This document shows positions 22,197-30,590 of a stretch of 64,000 nt of DNA, one piece after another. The position numbers and the translations under genes were made by a program. Location of the stretch: positions 2,666,001-2,730,000 of the forward strand of contig NZ_CP076103.1 in assembly GCF_018732085.1 (NCBI RefSeq). The letters run 5' to 3'. Each line of letters starts with the position of its first letter. Within the stretch, counting starts at the first letter, position 1. The notes under the pieces were generated by a model, which was not told the DNA's origin, searched no databases, and saw only the letters and a list, made by a program, of their open reading frames with translations. This DNA is from Lysobacter capsici. GTDB lineage: Bacteria > Pseudomonadota > Gammaproteobacteria > Xanthomonadales > Xanthomonadaceae.

Positions 22197-23885
22197 ATGG
22201 CTCAACTTCTACTCCCCGACATCCCGGGCGCGATGCAGCAGGGCTGGGAATTCGGCACGCGCCAGCGCCTGCAGCGGCAGGGCGAGCAGCGGCAGAATCA
22301 GCTCTCCGCGCTGTCCGAGCAGGCATTTACCGCGCCGGACGAGAATCGCAACGCGCTGCTCGCCCAGATGGAAGGCGTCAAGGCCGGCGCCGGCTTGGAG
22401 TACGGCCAAGCCTTCGGCCAGCATGCCGCCAGCGAGGAAGAACGGCGTAACAAGACGCTGTTCAACATGGCGCGCACGCTGGTCAACGCCCCGGCTCAGA
22501 TGCGCGCCGGCCTATATCAGCAGATGGTCCCGTCCATGCGTCGCTTCGGCATGACCGATGCGCCGCCCGCGTACACGCCTGAGACCGCGTCGGTGATCGA
22601 CCAAACCGCGCAGGCGCTGGTGCAGGCTTCGATGGGCGCGCAGGCAAGCCCGTCCGGCTTCCGCGAACTGGACATGACCGCGCGAGCCGCCGGGTACACG
22701 CCGGGGACGCCCGAGTATCAGCAGGCCGCGCAGGTCGCGCTCGGCATGCGTGGTCGCGCCGCAACCGGTGGCTTCGGCTTCAAGGAGATCACGGGCGCCG
22801 ACGGCCGCACGCGGTGGGCCCGGCAGAACCCTCGGACCGGCACGATGGAGGTCTACGACGAGACCACCGGCGAATTCACGCCGCTGGGGGGTGGCGCGTC
22901 GTTGAATCCCGGTGGCGCACCGGCAGGCGGCTCGTCCGCGTCGAATCTCGGCTCGCCGATCACGATGCCGGCGGACCTCAACACAGCATTCGCCTCGCTC
23001 AGTAACTCGTTCCCGGGCACGCAGATCACCAGCACGACCCGCACGCCGCAGCACAACCGCGAGGTGGGGGGCGTCGCGAACAGTCAGCACCTGCGCGGCA
23101 CGGCGGCCGATTTCGCCGTGCCCGCGGCCCAGCGGGCGGCTTTCATCGAGGCTGCGCGCCAGCAAGGGTTCGAAGCGATCGACGAGGGCGACCATGTGCA
23201 TCTGGAGCTTCCGCCGGGAGCACGCGCACCGGCTGGTCGCGGCAGCCTCGGCGTGAGCCAGACCCCAGCCGAGATCGAGTTCGCCAAGCAGGCGGCCAAG
23301 AATCAGGCCGATCTCGCCAACTACGACGCGATGACCGAGAAGGTGACGCGGCGCGAGGCGGCGACGACCGCGGCCCAGGCTCAGGCGAAGACGCAGGCCG
23401 AGGTCAGCGCCCAGCAGGGTACGCGCGCGCGCGATGCCAATCAGGTGCTGACTCTGCTCAGCGAGGCCGAAAAGTTGATCCCGAAGTCGACCGGAAGTTC
23501 GGCCGGCGCGCTGGTCGATACGATCGCCGGCGCGGGCGGCACGGGCACGGAAGGCGCCAAGGCGATCGCGCAGCTGCGAGCGATCGCGGGGCAACTCACG
23601 TCGAAGATGCCGCGCATGGAAGGGCCGCAGTCGAACGCCGACGTTAAGATGTACGAGCAGATGGCTGGTGACCTCGCCAATCCGAGCTCGCCGCGCGAAG
23701 TTCGCATGGCGGCTCTGCAAACGATCCGGCAGCTCAACGAGAAGTACGCTGCGCAGAACGCCGCAGGCGCTCAAAGCCCCTCGGCTCCGCGGGCGCCGGC
23801 CGCGCCGCGCGCAGGCACCGTTCAAGACGGCTACCGCTTCCGCGGGGGCAATCCCGCTGATCCGAACGCTTGGGAGCGCCTCTGA
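22197..23885 (+). CDS. virion ejection protein with M15-type peptidase domain (562 aa)
   Basis: ATG 22197 (AAGGGAGCA upstream). Helical, glutamine-rich N- and C-terminal parts surround a domain at about residues 255-345. There TSTTRTPQHNREVGG, VANSQHLRGTAADFAVPA and DEGDHVHLELPPG give the SxHxxGxAxD and HxH pattern of M15A D-alanyl-D-alanine peptidases. The gene sits in the P22 gp20 position. The enzyme would be carried in the virion and open peptidoglycan during DNA entry. The C-terminus is proline and alanine-rich. Confidence 0.75.
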   Translation: MAQLLLPDIPGAMQQGWEFGTRQRLQRQGEQRQNQLSALSEQAFTAPDENRNALLAQMEGVKAGAGLEYGQAFGQHAASEEERRNKTLFNMARTLVNAPAQMRAGLYQQMVPSMRRFGMTDAPPAYTPETASVIDQTAQALVQASMGAQASPSGFRELDMTARAAGYTPGTPEYQQAAQVALGMRGRAATGGFGFKEITGADGRTRWARQNPRTGTMEVYDETTGEFTPLGGGASLNPGGAPAGGSSASNLGSPITMPADLNTAFASLSNSFPGTQITSTTRTPQHNREVGGVANSQHLRGTAADFAVPAAQRAAFIEAARQQGFEAIDEGDHVHLELPPGARAPAGRGSLGVSQTPAEIEFAKQAAKNQADLANYDAMTEKVTRREAATTAAQAQAKTQAEVSAQQGTRARDANQVLTLLSEAEKLIPKSTGSSAGALVDTIAGAGGTGTEGAKAIAQLRAIAGQLTSKMPRMEGPQSNADVKMYEQMAGDLANPSSPREVRMAALQTIRQLNEKYAAQNAAGAQSPSAPRAPAAPRAGTVQDGYRFRGGNPADPNAWERL

Positions 23886-25882
23886 TGGCAGGGCCGTGGG
23901 AGCGCTACCAGCAGCCGTCCGCAGCCGCTGATCCGACCGCGTCCGGGCCTTGGACGCAGTACCAGTCGGCGGCGCCGGAAGCCGACTTCAGCGACGTCAG
24001 TGTGCGCGTGGCGCCATCGTTGGCTGAGCGCTACAAAGCCGCAGGGATCAACCCCAACGTCAAGGCCACAGACGGCGAGTCCTTTCTCGACAACGCCGCG
24101 GCAGGCTTTGGTGCCAGCTACGTCGACACGAAGGACGCAGTTCGGCAGCTTGCTAGTCAGGGTGCTGCAGACTACACACGTGGTGTCCAGGCGATTCAGG
24201 GCGCGGGCCTTCCTGCGCCCCAGTTCGCAAAGGAAATCGTGCAGGGACTCACGAACGCCACCAGCGGTTACGAAAAAAAGGTTCAGAGCGAGATCGACCA
24301 GCGCAAGAAGTACGACGAGGCGTTGAAGGACACGGGAGCGGGCAAGATCGGCGGAGGACTCGGGTTTATCAGTCAGCTGCTGATGCCAGCGGGCACGTTG
24401 AGGGGAATCGGCACCGTGGGTGGTGGCGCCGTCAATGCATTAGCGGCTCTCGGTAGCAGGGCTTTGTTGCCCGCCACGCTCCGCGGCTCCGCGCTTCAGG
24501 GCGCAGCACTTGGCGCGCTTACGCCCGTTGCGACCGGGGACAGTCGTGGCGCAAACGCGCTGCTCGGCGGCGTTGCTGGTGCTGGCGGTGCTGCGCTGGG
24601 CCGGGCCATCGGTGCTACGGCTCGGGGCACCAAGAATGCGCTGCTCACTATGCTCGGCCGTCCGACTCAAAATGCCCTCGCTGAGCGTGTCGCTCAGGTG
24701 CTGCGAGCGGAGGCCGAATTGCCCGAGCGCCTCATGCAAGCCGCACCCTCTGCCATCAGTCGCGTGCAACGAACCCTCGCCGAGGAAGTGCTCGATCCCG
24801 GCGTCGCGCGGCTTGAGCGCCTGTTGCGGGGCAAGGGTGGCTCGTGGGGCGACCTGGACCGCGCCAACAACAATGCGCGCGTCAATGCGCTCGCAGCCTT
24901 CGCGGGCGACGATGCCGCGATCGCCGCCGCCAAGCGTCAGCGCGGAGACAGTGCCAAGCCGCTGCTGGAGCGGGCGCTTGAAGTCGAGAATGTGGACACC
25001 AAGCCGGTCGCGAACGCCCTGCGTGATCTGGCCGAGAAGTCGGAAGGGCGGCCGGCGGTGCAGGACGGGCTATCGCGAATCGGCTCGCTGCTACAGCGAA
25101 CCGCGCCTGGCGCAGAAAAGGGTGCGGAGAAGGTCGCGGAGAATCGCCTGTCCGTCCTCTACAACGTGCGCAAGACCATCGACGACATGTTGTCTGGAAA
25201 GTACGGCGGTGAGTCGGCCGCTGCGCTTGCAGGCTCGCGTGAGCTGCTGAAGGTGAAAGAGTCGCTGGACGAAGCGCTCGCTTCGGCGTCGCCCGAGTTC
25301 GCGCAGTACCTGGATGCCTTCCGCAAGGGGTCGATCCCAATCGGACGCATGCAAATTGGTCGCGAGTTGATGGAGCGCGGCGGCGCCGTTCCCGATGCAG
25401 TGTCGGGCAGCAAGGTGCTCACCCCGGCGCAGTTCTCAAAAGCAACGAGCAATATGGATCGCGTCGCTGCTAAAGCCACAGGCTTCAACAAGGCCGAGGC
25501 CAGCCGCTATCTGGAGCCCGAAGATATGGCGACCATCAACGCAATTCAGGACGACCTGCAGCGACGCAGCTTTGCGGCCACGGCCGGCAGCGGCGGCAAC
25601 TCGCAGACCGCGGAACGGTTGATGGGCGATGACAGGCTTTCACGTGGACTGGTCAGTCGCGCAGCAGAGCGCATTCCCGTGTTCGGGGCGGCGGCGCAAT
25701 ATCTTCGTGATGCGGGCCAGCAACGTCTGGAAGCCAAGCTGGCCGAAGTGATGATGAACCCGGCGCAGGCACGATCAATCCTTGCCGCGGTCCCGGCCGA
25801 GGACCGGCGTGTCCTTCAACTCGCGCTTGGCCGTGTCGGCAACGCTGCTGGGGCGGTCGCTGCCAATTCGATGCAGCAGTAA
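23885..25882 (+). CDS. large DNA ejection protein, P22 gp16-like position (665 aa)
   Basis: I use ATG 23885, overlapping the previous stop. The N-terminal motif PWERYQQP with a repeat-like PWTQYQS is common in phage internal virion proteins. Glycine and alanine-rich segments at about 155-245 (GGVAGAGGAALGRAIGATAR) could cross membranes, and the C-terminal half is helical. It is the third of three ejection genes. It probably enters the cell with the DNA and helps form the trans-periplasmic channel. Confidence 0.7.
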   Translation: MAGPWERYQQPSAAADPTASGPWTQYQSAAPEADFSDVSVRVAPSLAERYKAAGINPNVKATDGESFLDNAAAGFGASYVDTKDAVRQLASQGAADYTRGVQAIQGAGLPAPQFAKEIVQGLTNATSGYEKKVQSEIDQRKKYDEALKDTGAGKIGGGLGFISQLLMPAGTLRGIGTVGGGAVNALAALGSRALLPATLRGSALQGAALGALTPVATGDSRGANALLGGVAGAGGAALGRAIGATARGTKNALLTMLGRPTQNALAERVAQVLRAEAELPERLMQAAPSAISRVQRTLAEEVLDPGVARLERLLRGKGGSWGDLDRANNNARVNALAAFAGDDAAIAAAKRQRGDSAKPLLERALEVENVDTKPVANALRDLAEKSEGRPAVQDGLSRIGSLLQRTAPGAEKGAEKVAENRLSVLYNVRKTIDDMLSGKYGGESAAALAGSRELLKVKESLDEALASASPEFAQYLDAFRKGSIPIGRMQIGRELMERGGAVPDAVSGSKVLTPAQFSKATSNMDRVAAKATGFNKAEASRYLEPEDMATINAIQDDLQRRSFAATAGSGGNSQTAERLMGDDRLSRGLVSRAAERIPVFGAAAQYLRDAGQQRLEAKLAEVMMNPAQARSILAAVPAEDRRVLQLALGRVGNAAGAVAANSMQQ

Positions 25883-26029
25883 GCGTTTGACCCGTCCAGC
25901 AGGTAGGAAACGCCAGAGCAGCCAAGCAACCAATTTCGCCGTTCCGAAGAAGACGACGATGACGATGACTGCCAGGATCGGCTTCACCGCCAAGCCGAAG
26001 AACCATGGATTTTTCAGCCATTCTTCCAT
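25775..26029 (-). CDS. small membrane protein at the P22 sieA position (84 aa)
   Basis: ATG at 26029, read leftward, overlapping the end of the ejection gene by 108 bp in antisense. EEWLKNPWFFGLAVKPILAV then IVIVVFFGTAKLVAWLLW gives one or two hydrophobic helices, followed by a basic cytoplasmic tail (GRVKRLLLHR). It lies downstream of the Mnt-like repressor, on the same strand, and would be made in the lysogen. In P22 the superinfection-exclusion gene sieA lies here. The equivalence is by position only. Confidence 0.6.
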   Translation of the reverse strand: MEEWLKNPWFFGLAVKPILAVIVIVVFFGTAKLVAWLLWRFLPAGRVKRLLLHRIGSDRPSSVADTAKRELKDTPVLGRDRGKD

Positions 26030-26038
26030 GCCGGTCTC

Positions 26039-26428
26039 TCAGGTGGTTTTCTTCTTGCGCTTGATCGGCGGGTTGCCGTCGTACTTGCGATAGATCGCCG
26101 CGGCTTCTTCAACCATCGAGTTCAGTCGCTCAATTTCTGCTGTGTAGGCGTCCATGGCCTTCAGCCACTGCACCATTCCCTCGACCGTCGAAGTGTTGAT
26201 CTTCTTCAGCGCGTCGTTCTGTTTCTGCTCAAACTCTTCGATGACCTGGTCGCGCAGGAATGTCGTGAGCAGGTCGTCGGAACTTTCTTTGCTCAACGAC
26301 GACTCTAGGCGCGCGAGGATCTCCGCGTGAAGTGATCGGCCATTTGCTCCGGCGGCAGCGTCCAGCCGCTCACGGAGTTCCTCCTGCATTCGGAGGGGGT
26401 AGGGCTTGATTTGGTGCCGGTCGTTCAT
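26039..26428 (-). CDS. Arc/Mnt-type ribbon-helix-helix repressor (129 aa)
   Basis: ATG 26428, after which DRHQIKPYPLRMQEELRERL then DAAAGANGRSLHAEILARLE is the ribbon-helix-helix of the Arc/Mnt family. The rest is a helical coiled-coil tail (EEFEQKQNDALKKI, AEIERLNSMVEEAAAIY) that would hold an oligomer, like the C-terminal helix of Mnt (82 residues in P22). It diverges from the Arc-like and antirepressor genes across a 114-bp region with three GAGTCC repeats. The layout is that of P22 immI. Confidence 0.8.
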   Translation of the reverse strand: MNDRHQIKPYPLRMQEELRERLDAAAGANGRSLHAEILARLESSLSKESSDDLLTTFLRDQVIEEFEQKQNDALKKINTSTVEGMVQWLKAMDAYTAEIERLNSMVEEAAAIYRKYDGNPPIKRKKKTT

Positions 26429-26450
26429 GGCGCGAATTGTGGGCGGCAGA

Positions 26451-26511
26451 AAGAGTCCCGGCAAAGAGTCCACTTGACGCCCACGGAATATTGGCGCTAA
26501 ATAGAGTCCAC
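26451..26511 (+). promoter_or_regulatory. antirepressor promoter flanked by GAGTCC operator repeats
   Basis: TTGACG (26474-26479), an 18-bp spacer and TAAATA (26498-26503) form a strong promoter toward the Arc-like gene. AGAGTCC repeats occur at 26452-26458, 26465-26471 and 26503-26509; the second and third continue as CAC. The second directly abuts the -35 and the third overlaps the -10. They are likely operators for the two ribbon-helix-helix proteins. The half-site resembles the GGTCCAC half-site I recall for the P22 Mnt operator. Confidence 0.7.
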
Positions 26512-26542
26512 ATCGACATGCGGTCGATGGATAGGAGGATTT

Positions 26543-26716
26543 ATGAGCGGCAAGCAGGAGCAGCCGGTGCGTCAGGCGACGACCTACCCGCTGCGTATGG
26601 ACCCCGAAGTTCGAAAGCGCGCCCAAGAGGAGGCCGATCGGCTGGATCGAAGCCTGCACTGGGTGCTGAACGACAAGCTGAAAGAAGCCTTCGGGCTGAA
26701 GGCGGTGCCGGCATGA
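26543..26716 (+). CDS. Arc-like ribbon-helix-helix repressor (57 aa)
   Basis: ATG 26543 follows TAGGAGGATTT, an excellent ribosome site. RQATTYPLRMDPEVRKRAQE then EADRLDRSLHWVLNDKLKEA is a complete Arc-type ribbon-helix-helix at the length of P22 Arc (53 residues). Its stop overlaps the start of the antirepressor gene. In P22 Arc shuts off its own operon to limit antirepressor synthesis; the same role is likely here. It is below 60 codons and easily missed. Confidence 0.8.
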   Translation: MSGKQEQPVRQATTYPLRMDPEVRKRAQEEADRLDRSLHWVLNDKLKEAFGLKAVPA

Positions 26717-27390
26717 ACATCGTCCACCTCGATTTCCAAGGCAACGACATGGAGTTCCGCGACGACGGCTGGTTCAACGCTACTGCTGCAGCCGCCATTT
26801 TCGGAAAGCGGCTCCAGGACTGGCTGGACAATCGGGAAACCCAGGGGTACATCGCCAGCCTGGCCCGCTTCCTAAATCACGCCAATCAGCGTGATTTGAT
26901 CCGAGCCAGCCGAGGCCACAACGGCGGCACTTGGATGCACCCAAAGCTGGCTGTGCCGTTCGCTCGCTGGCTGAGCGTGGATTTCGCCATCTGGTGCGAC
27001 GACAAGATCGACAAGATCATCCGGGGGCAGGGAGACTGGAAGCGCGCGCGGCATGAAGCGACGAGCAGCCACAAGGTCATGGCGAAGACGCTCCAGATGG
27101 TCCGCGCAATGGAGGGCAAAGAGACGCAGGCCCACCACTACCAGAACGAGTCGAAGCTGACGAACTGGGCGATTGGCGGCGAGTTCGCCGGCCTCGACCG
27201 GGAACGACTCACCGAGTCTGAGCTGGATCGGCTGGCCGCCACCGAGATCGAGAACGCCGTGATGCTCGGCGCGCGCATGGCCTACAGCGAGCGCAAGGCC
27301 GTTTTGGCCGGTCACCGCGAGCAAGTGCCGGATGCCAGGGCGTTGCCGATCAAGCCGAGGCAGAAACGTCTGCCGAAGGCCGCAGCATGA
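26713..27390 (+). CDS. KilA-N domain antirepressor (225 aa)
   Basis: ATG 26713 overlaps the Arc-like stop as ATGA. Residues about 14-95 form a KilA-N domain: DDGWFNATAAAAIFGKRLQD, ETQGYIASLARF, then GGTWMHPKLAVPFARWLSVD and FAIWCDDKID. KilA-N proteins serve as antirepressors in many prophages and P22 Ant has the same genetic place. The C-terminal half is helical and basic at the end (KPRQKRLPKAAA). It would inactivate a phage repressor when the Arc/Mnt pair loosens. Confidence 0.8.
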   Translation: MNIVHLDFQGNDMEFRDDGWFNATAAAAIFGKRLQDWLDNRETQGYIASLARFLNHANQRDLIRASRGHNGGTWMHPKLAVPFARWLSVDFAIWCDDKIDKIIRGQGDWKRARHEATSSHKVMAKTLQMVRAMEGKETQAHHYQNESKLTNWAIGGEFAGLDRERLTESELDRLAATEIENAVMLGARMAYSERKAVLAGHREQVPDARALPIKPRQKRLPKAAA

Positions 27391-27596
27391 GCGGGGACGG
27401 CTACACCAGGATCACCCTGCGACTTCCAGACGCGCTGCACGCCCATCTGACGGATGAGGCTGCTCGTACTTCGAAATCGATGAATGCCGAAATCGTAGCG
27501 CGCCTGGGATCCACGTTTGGCGTATCGCCGCTCGACAAGTCCACGGCCGAGCGCCTGATCGAGTCGTTGCAGGCGTTCGTGGCGAAGCAGCCATGA
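27387..27596 (+). CDS. third Arc-family ribbon-helix-helix protein (69 aa)
   Basis: ATG 27387 overlaps the antirepressor stop as ATGA. GYTRITLRLPDALHAHLTDE then AARTSKSMNAEIVARLGSTF is a clear Arc-like ribbon-helix-helix. A second regulator at the end of the antirepressor operon is an addition to the P22 scheme. It may act on the same GAGTCC repeats. Confidence 0.75.
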   Translation: MSGDGYTRITLRLPDALHAHLTDEAARTSKSMNAEIVARLGSTFGVSPLDKSTAERLIESLQAFVAKQP

Positions 27597-27599
27597 CCC

Positions 27600-27641
27600 C
27601 CAAAAAGCGAGAGCCCCGACGTTTGCGGCGTCAGGGCTCTC
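27600..27641 (-). terminator. strong hairpin, T-run on the minus strand
   Basis: GAGAGCCC and GGGCTCTC (27609-27616, 27634-27641) with an inner GACG/CGTC extension form a 12-bp stem with one internal mismatch. The T-run (CTTTTTG) is on the minus strand, so it best ends leftward transcripts; on the + strand it may still attenuate the antirepressor operon. Confidence 0.7.
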
Positions 27642-27669
27642 AAGTCGAATCATCTGCGGAGACAATTCA

Positions 27670-27840
27670 ATGAGCGATGTTATTCCCCTGCGAGCCGAAG
27701 TCAACGACGCGGATGAACGGACTGACCGCCGTCTGCTGGCGCTGGCAGCGCTGATCGCCAGAGCCATTCGGGAAACCCCAGTCGTCGCGGCGCGCGGCAA
27801 CGTAATCCGCTTCCCCGTTGAGCGCCGCTGTAGCGCCTGA
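27670..27840 (+). CDS. small hypothetical protein (56 aa)
   Basis: ATG 27670 follows GGAGACAATTCA. The protein opens with SDVIPLRAEVNDADERTDRR, continues as a helical LLALAALIARAIRETPV and ends with GNVIRFPVERRCSA. Codon use fits the prophage. It lies between the immI-like operon and the fibre genes and is followed by a terminator. No function is recognised. Confidence 0.5.
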   Translation: MSDVIPLRAEVNDADERTDRRLLALAALIARAIRETPVVAARGNVIRFPVERRCSA

Positions 27841-27864
27841 CCCAACCACCACGATCACCCCGAG

Positions 27865-27890
27865 ACCCCGCGAAAGCGGGGTTTCTGCTT
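27865..27890 (+). terminator. intrinsic terminator before the tail-fibre genes
   Basis: A 7-bp stem (ACCCCGC/GCGGGGT) with a GAAA tetraloop and a T-rich tail (TTCTGCTTTCT). The following TTTCTGGAGCCC is the same ribosome-site block as before the endolysin gene. Confidence 0.75.
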
Positions 27891-27905
27891 TCTGGAGCCC
27901 CCGAA

Positions 27906-28733
27906 ATGGCAGCTTTCCGTGTGCTGGACCCGTTCCAGACCTTCTTGAACCAGAACAGCACCGGGCCGGCGGCGGGTGGCCGGTTCGATTTCTTTGAGGC
28001 CGGGACGACGACGCCGAAGGCGGTTTACGCCAATCCGGGCCTGAGCGTCAGCAACGGGGCGTCGATCGTGCTGGATGCCGCCGGCCGGCTGTCTGTGGAC
28101 TGCTGGGGCGACGGTGCCTACCGCGCGCGGCAATACGACGCCGACGGGACGCTGATCAAGGAGCTTGACGACATTCAGCCGACCACGGGTGGCGGCTTGG
28201 CGATCCCGACGCCGCTGGAAAACGGCGCGGTCCTGAGCAACGACGGCTCAATCCTGCAATGGCTTCTCGGCTTGTTCGTGCCCGATCCGTCGGGCCAGAC
28301 GAACAAAGTGCTGTCGAATGACGGCACGCTGCTCCTATGGAAGGAGATCGTGACCCCGCCGGTGGTGACGCCTGACATCGTGCTCACCGGCAACGGTGCC
28401 GCCGGGACGTTCCGCGCCGGCACCAGCGCGGTCACGAAGAAGTTCATGGTGATGTTCGGCTCCGACTCGATGACGGCCAGCAACCAGATCCAGGCAGCGG
28501 GCAGCTTCGTATTTCCGAGTAGCTTCGCGTTCGATGAGCCGCCGCGCGTGTTCATCATCCCGAAGACTGCGGCGGCCACCTCACAGGGTGACGTGCCGAG
28601 TTGTGCGGTGATCAATACCAGCACCACCGGCTATGACGTGGCGATGTCCACGACCTTCGGCCAGAACGCTGCGAAGATCACCTCGGCCGTTCCGTTCGAT
28701 TTCATCGCGTTCGGCTTCAAGACGGTCGCCTGA
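27906..28733 (+). CDS. tail fibre / tailspike N-terminal protein (275 aa)
   Basis: ATG 27906. The opening resembles head-binding domains of podovirus tail proteins: LDPFQTFLNQNSTGPAAGGR, then FDFFEAGTTTPKAVYANPGL and IVLDAAGRLSVDCWGDGAYR. The C-terminal 100 residues have beta-strand character. No lyase or endosialidase catalytic site is seen. It is the first of three tail-fibre genes and probably the adaptor that attaches to the tail hub. Confidence 0.75.
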   Translation: MAAFRVLDPFQTFLNQNSTGPAAGGRFDFFEAGTTTPKAVYANPGLSVSNGASIVLDAAGRLSVDCWGDGAYRARQYDADGTLIKELDDIQPTTGGGLAIPTPLENGAVLSNDGSILQWLLGLFVPDPSGQTNKVLSNDGTLLLWKEIVTPPVVTPDIVLTGNGAAGTFRAGTSAVTKKFMVMFGSDSMTASNQIQAAGSFVFPSSFAFDEPPRVFIIPKTAAATSQGDVPSCAVINTSTTGYDVAMSTTFGQNAAKITSAVPFDFIAFGFKTVA

Positions 28734-28734
28734 C

Positions 28735-29379
28735 ATGGCCGGTGTTCCGAAGTCCAGCGAGCGCCTGGTCCAGCCCAACGGCACGCCCACGTTCGCGTGG
28801 TATCGGGTGCTCGGCCGTATCGCTGACCTGGTATCGCTCGACGACGTGCGCGCGTTCTTCCGGGCGTTGCTGGTCAAGCTCGGCTCACCCGACGGGACAC
28901 TAGAGAAGCTGCCCCCAATCGCCGTAGGGTCGTTCCTACCGACCAGCACCCAGGTCAGCGCGAGTTACTCCATCGACGCCAACGGCACGCTGGCCGGCGG
29001 GGTCGTGGCGCTGACGCTGGTCAACGACGAGTTCGAACCCCTCCCGACGCACTACTACGGCACCGGCGCCGATGGCCTGCGCGGGTATCAGGCCGTGGCT
29101 GATGCGCTGGCAGCAGGCGAGGGAATCGCGCTCACCGTCGACGGCGTGGGCGTAACCGAGATCGCGCTCGCCGAACTGGCCGATGCCGGCGGCGGCGCGC
29201 TGCTCAAGGTCTCGCGCGACGACTTCGGCCGCGTCGCCGGCACCAGCGCCGCGACCACCGACGACCTCGACGAAGGCGTCACCAACCTCTACTTCACCGA
29301 CGCCCGGGCCGTGGCCGCACTTGAGGACACGGGGCCGGATTACCTGCAGCTCTACATCGACGCACGGGATGCCCCATGA
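28735..29379 (+). CDS. tail fibre subunit (214 aa)
   Basis: I use ATG 28735, just after the previous stop. KSSERLVQPNGTPTFAWYRV begins the protein, and near the end TSAATTDDLDEGVTNLYFTD is the TTDDL-EG-TNLYFTDAR motif common in phage tail fibres. It ends with a short YLQLYIDARDAP. Probably part of the receptor-binding fibre together with its neighbours. Confidence 0.75.
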   Translation: MAGVPKSSERLVQPNGTPTFAWYRVLGRIADLVSLDDVRAFFRALLVKLGSPDGTLEKLPPIAVGSFLPTSTQVSASYSIDANGTLAGGVVALTLVNDEFEPLPTHYYGTGADGLRGYQAVADALAAGEGIALTVDGVGVTEIALAELADAGGGALLKVSRDDFGRVAGTSAATTDDLDEGVTNLYFTDARAVAALEDTGPDYLQLYIDARDAP

Positions 29380-30536
29380 CAAACCTGAGTGAAGCATTGA
29401 TCGAAGCCGGCACCGATATGCGCGATCAGCGCATCTTTCGCGCATCGTTCGTGGGGGGCACGGCCGGCCAAGTCTGGACCAAGATCGACGGCACCGATTA
29501 CAACGCAGGATGGGCCGATCCCGCTGGCGGCAGCACGATCGACATTTACGTCGACAATCTGCCGGGCCCCGATCCGACGTCGTCGATCCTGCTGCGGTAC
29601 GGCGACGGCTCGCTCGCGCTGCGGAAGATCGGCGGCGGCGAGTACCAGTTGCTGCAGGCCCCGGTCGTGCCTGCTCAGGCCGCGGCCGGAACCACGTCGA
29701 TCCCCGTCCGCGGCGAGTTCGGCGCGGTGCTGTTCGACTATGCCGATTCGATCTACTTCGAATCGCAGGCGCTGACCAACGGCAAGCCCGTGACCTTCGT
29801 CCAGCTCGGCGCCGGCGCGCTCAAGATCGATGGCATGACCATTCGATGCCAGGCGCTGCCGGTGACGGATGGCGCGAACGCCAACATGACCGCTACTCGC
29901 TTCGGGTTCGACGTGCTCGTCGCCGGCGACGTTGCTTCGTCCGAGGCGAGCCCGTACTACTCCGGCCTGGCCGCCGACTTCCTCATCAACCAGTTCATCG
30001 CGGTCGGCGACATCGGCGGATTCGAGAACAACACCGGCACGCCGCAGCAGGCGGCGACGCTTCACTACTTCCCGACCTCGGGGCGGACCTATGTCGAGTT
30101 CAGCAGCTCGCTCACCCGCGGCTCGTTCGGCTTCGCCACCGGCGATTTCGGCTTCGGCTCGGACCTGGGCAGCGACCCGTACTCCATCGCGCTGCGCGTG
30201 AGCGGCGCGGATCTGATCGCGGTCAGCGAAGGGGTGACGATCGCCACGTTCGCCGGCGAGGGTGGCCGCGGCACGACCACGGGGCGATGGGGTTTGCTCG
30301 TCGACCCGACCGCCAAGGAATGGTGGCTGCTGGCCGATGGTGCCTGGCTTGGCCCGGACCCCAGCACCGACCCCGGGTCGCCGTACTTCCTCGACGATTT
30401 CGGGTTCAGTCGGCCGGCGGTCGAAGCGGCCGGCACCGCAGGTTTCTGCCGCCTGTGGTTCGCTCCGGGGATGATGGCGCACGCCGCGGCGGCGACTGCC
30501 GGCGGTGCGACCCAGGTGGGTATGCTCGTCCCGTAA
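29376..30536 (+). CDS. tail fibre tip-like protein (386 aa)
   Basis: ATG 29376 overlaps the previous stop as ATGA. ASFVGGTAGQVWTKIDGTDY with AGWADPAG near the start is the repeat-type GQVLTKIDGTDYNAAW motif of phage fibres. The remainder is beta-rich, glycine and aromatic-rich (GSFGFATGDFGFGSDLG, AKEWWLLADGAWLGPD). It is the last large structural gene before the prophage end and may contact the host receptor. No chaperone gene is obvious. Confidence 0.7.
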   Translation: MTNLSEALIEAGTDMRDQRIFRASFVGGTAGQVWTKIDGTDYNAGWADPAGGSTIDIYVDNLPGPDPTSSILLRYGDGSLALRKIGGGEYQLLQAPVVPAQAAAGTTSIPVRGEFGAVLFDYADSIYFESQALTNGKPVTFVQLGAGALKIDGMTIRCQALPVTDGANANMTATRFGFDVLVAGDVASSEASPYYSGLAADFLINQFIAVGDIGGFENNTGTPQQAATLHYFPTSGRTYVEFSSSLTRGSFGFATGDFGFGSDLGSDPYSIALRVSGADLIAVSEGVTIATFAGEGGRGTTTGRWGLLVDPTAKEWWLLADGAWLGPDPSTDPGSPYFLDDFGFSRPAVEAAGTAGFCRLWFAPGMMAHAAAATAGGATQVGMLVP

Positions 30537-30590
30537 ACGATTCAGCGGCCCCGACAGCCGGTCGCAGCCCATGAGAACGCCGGGCCTACC

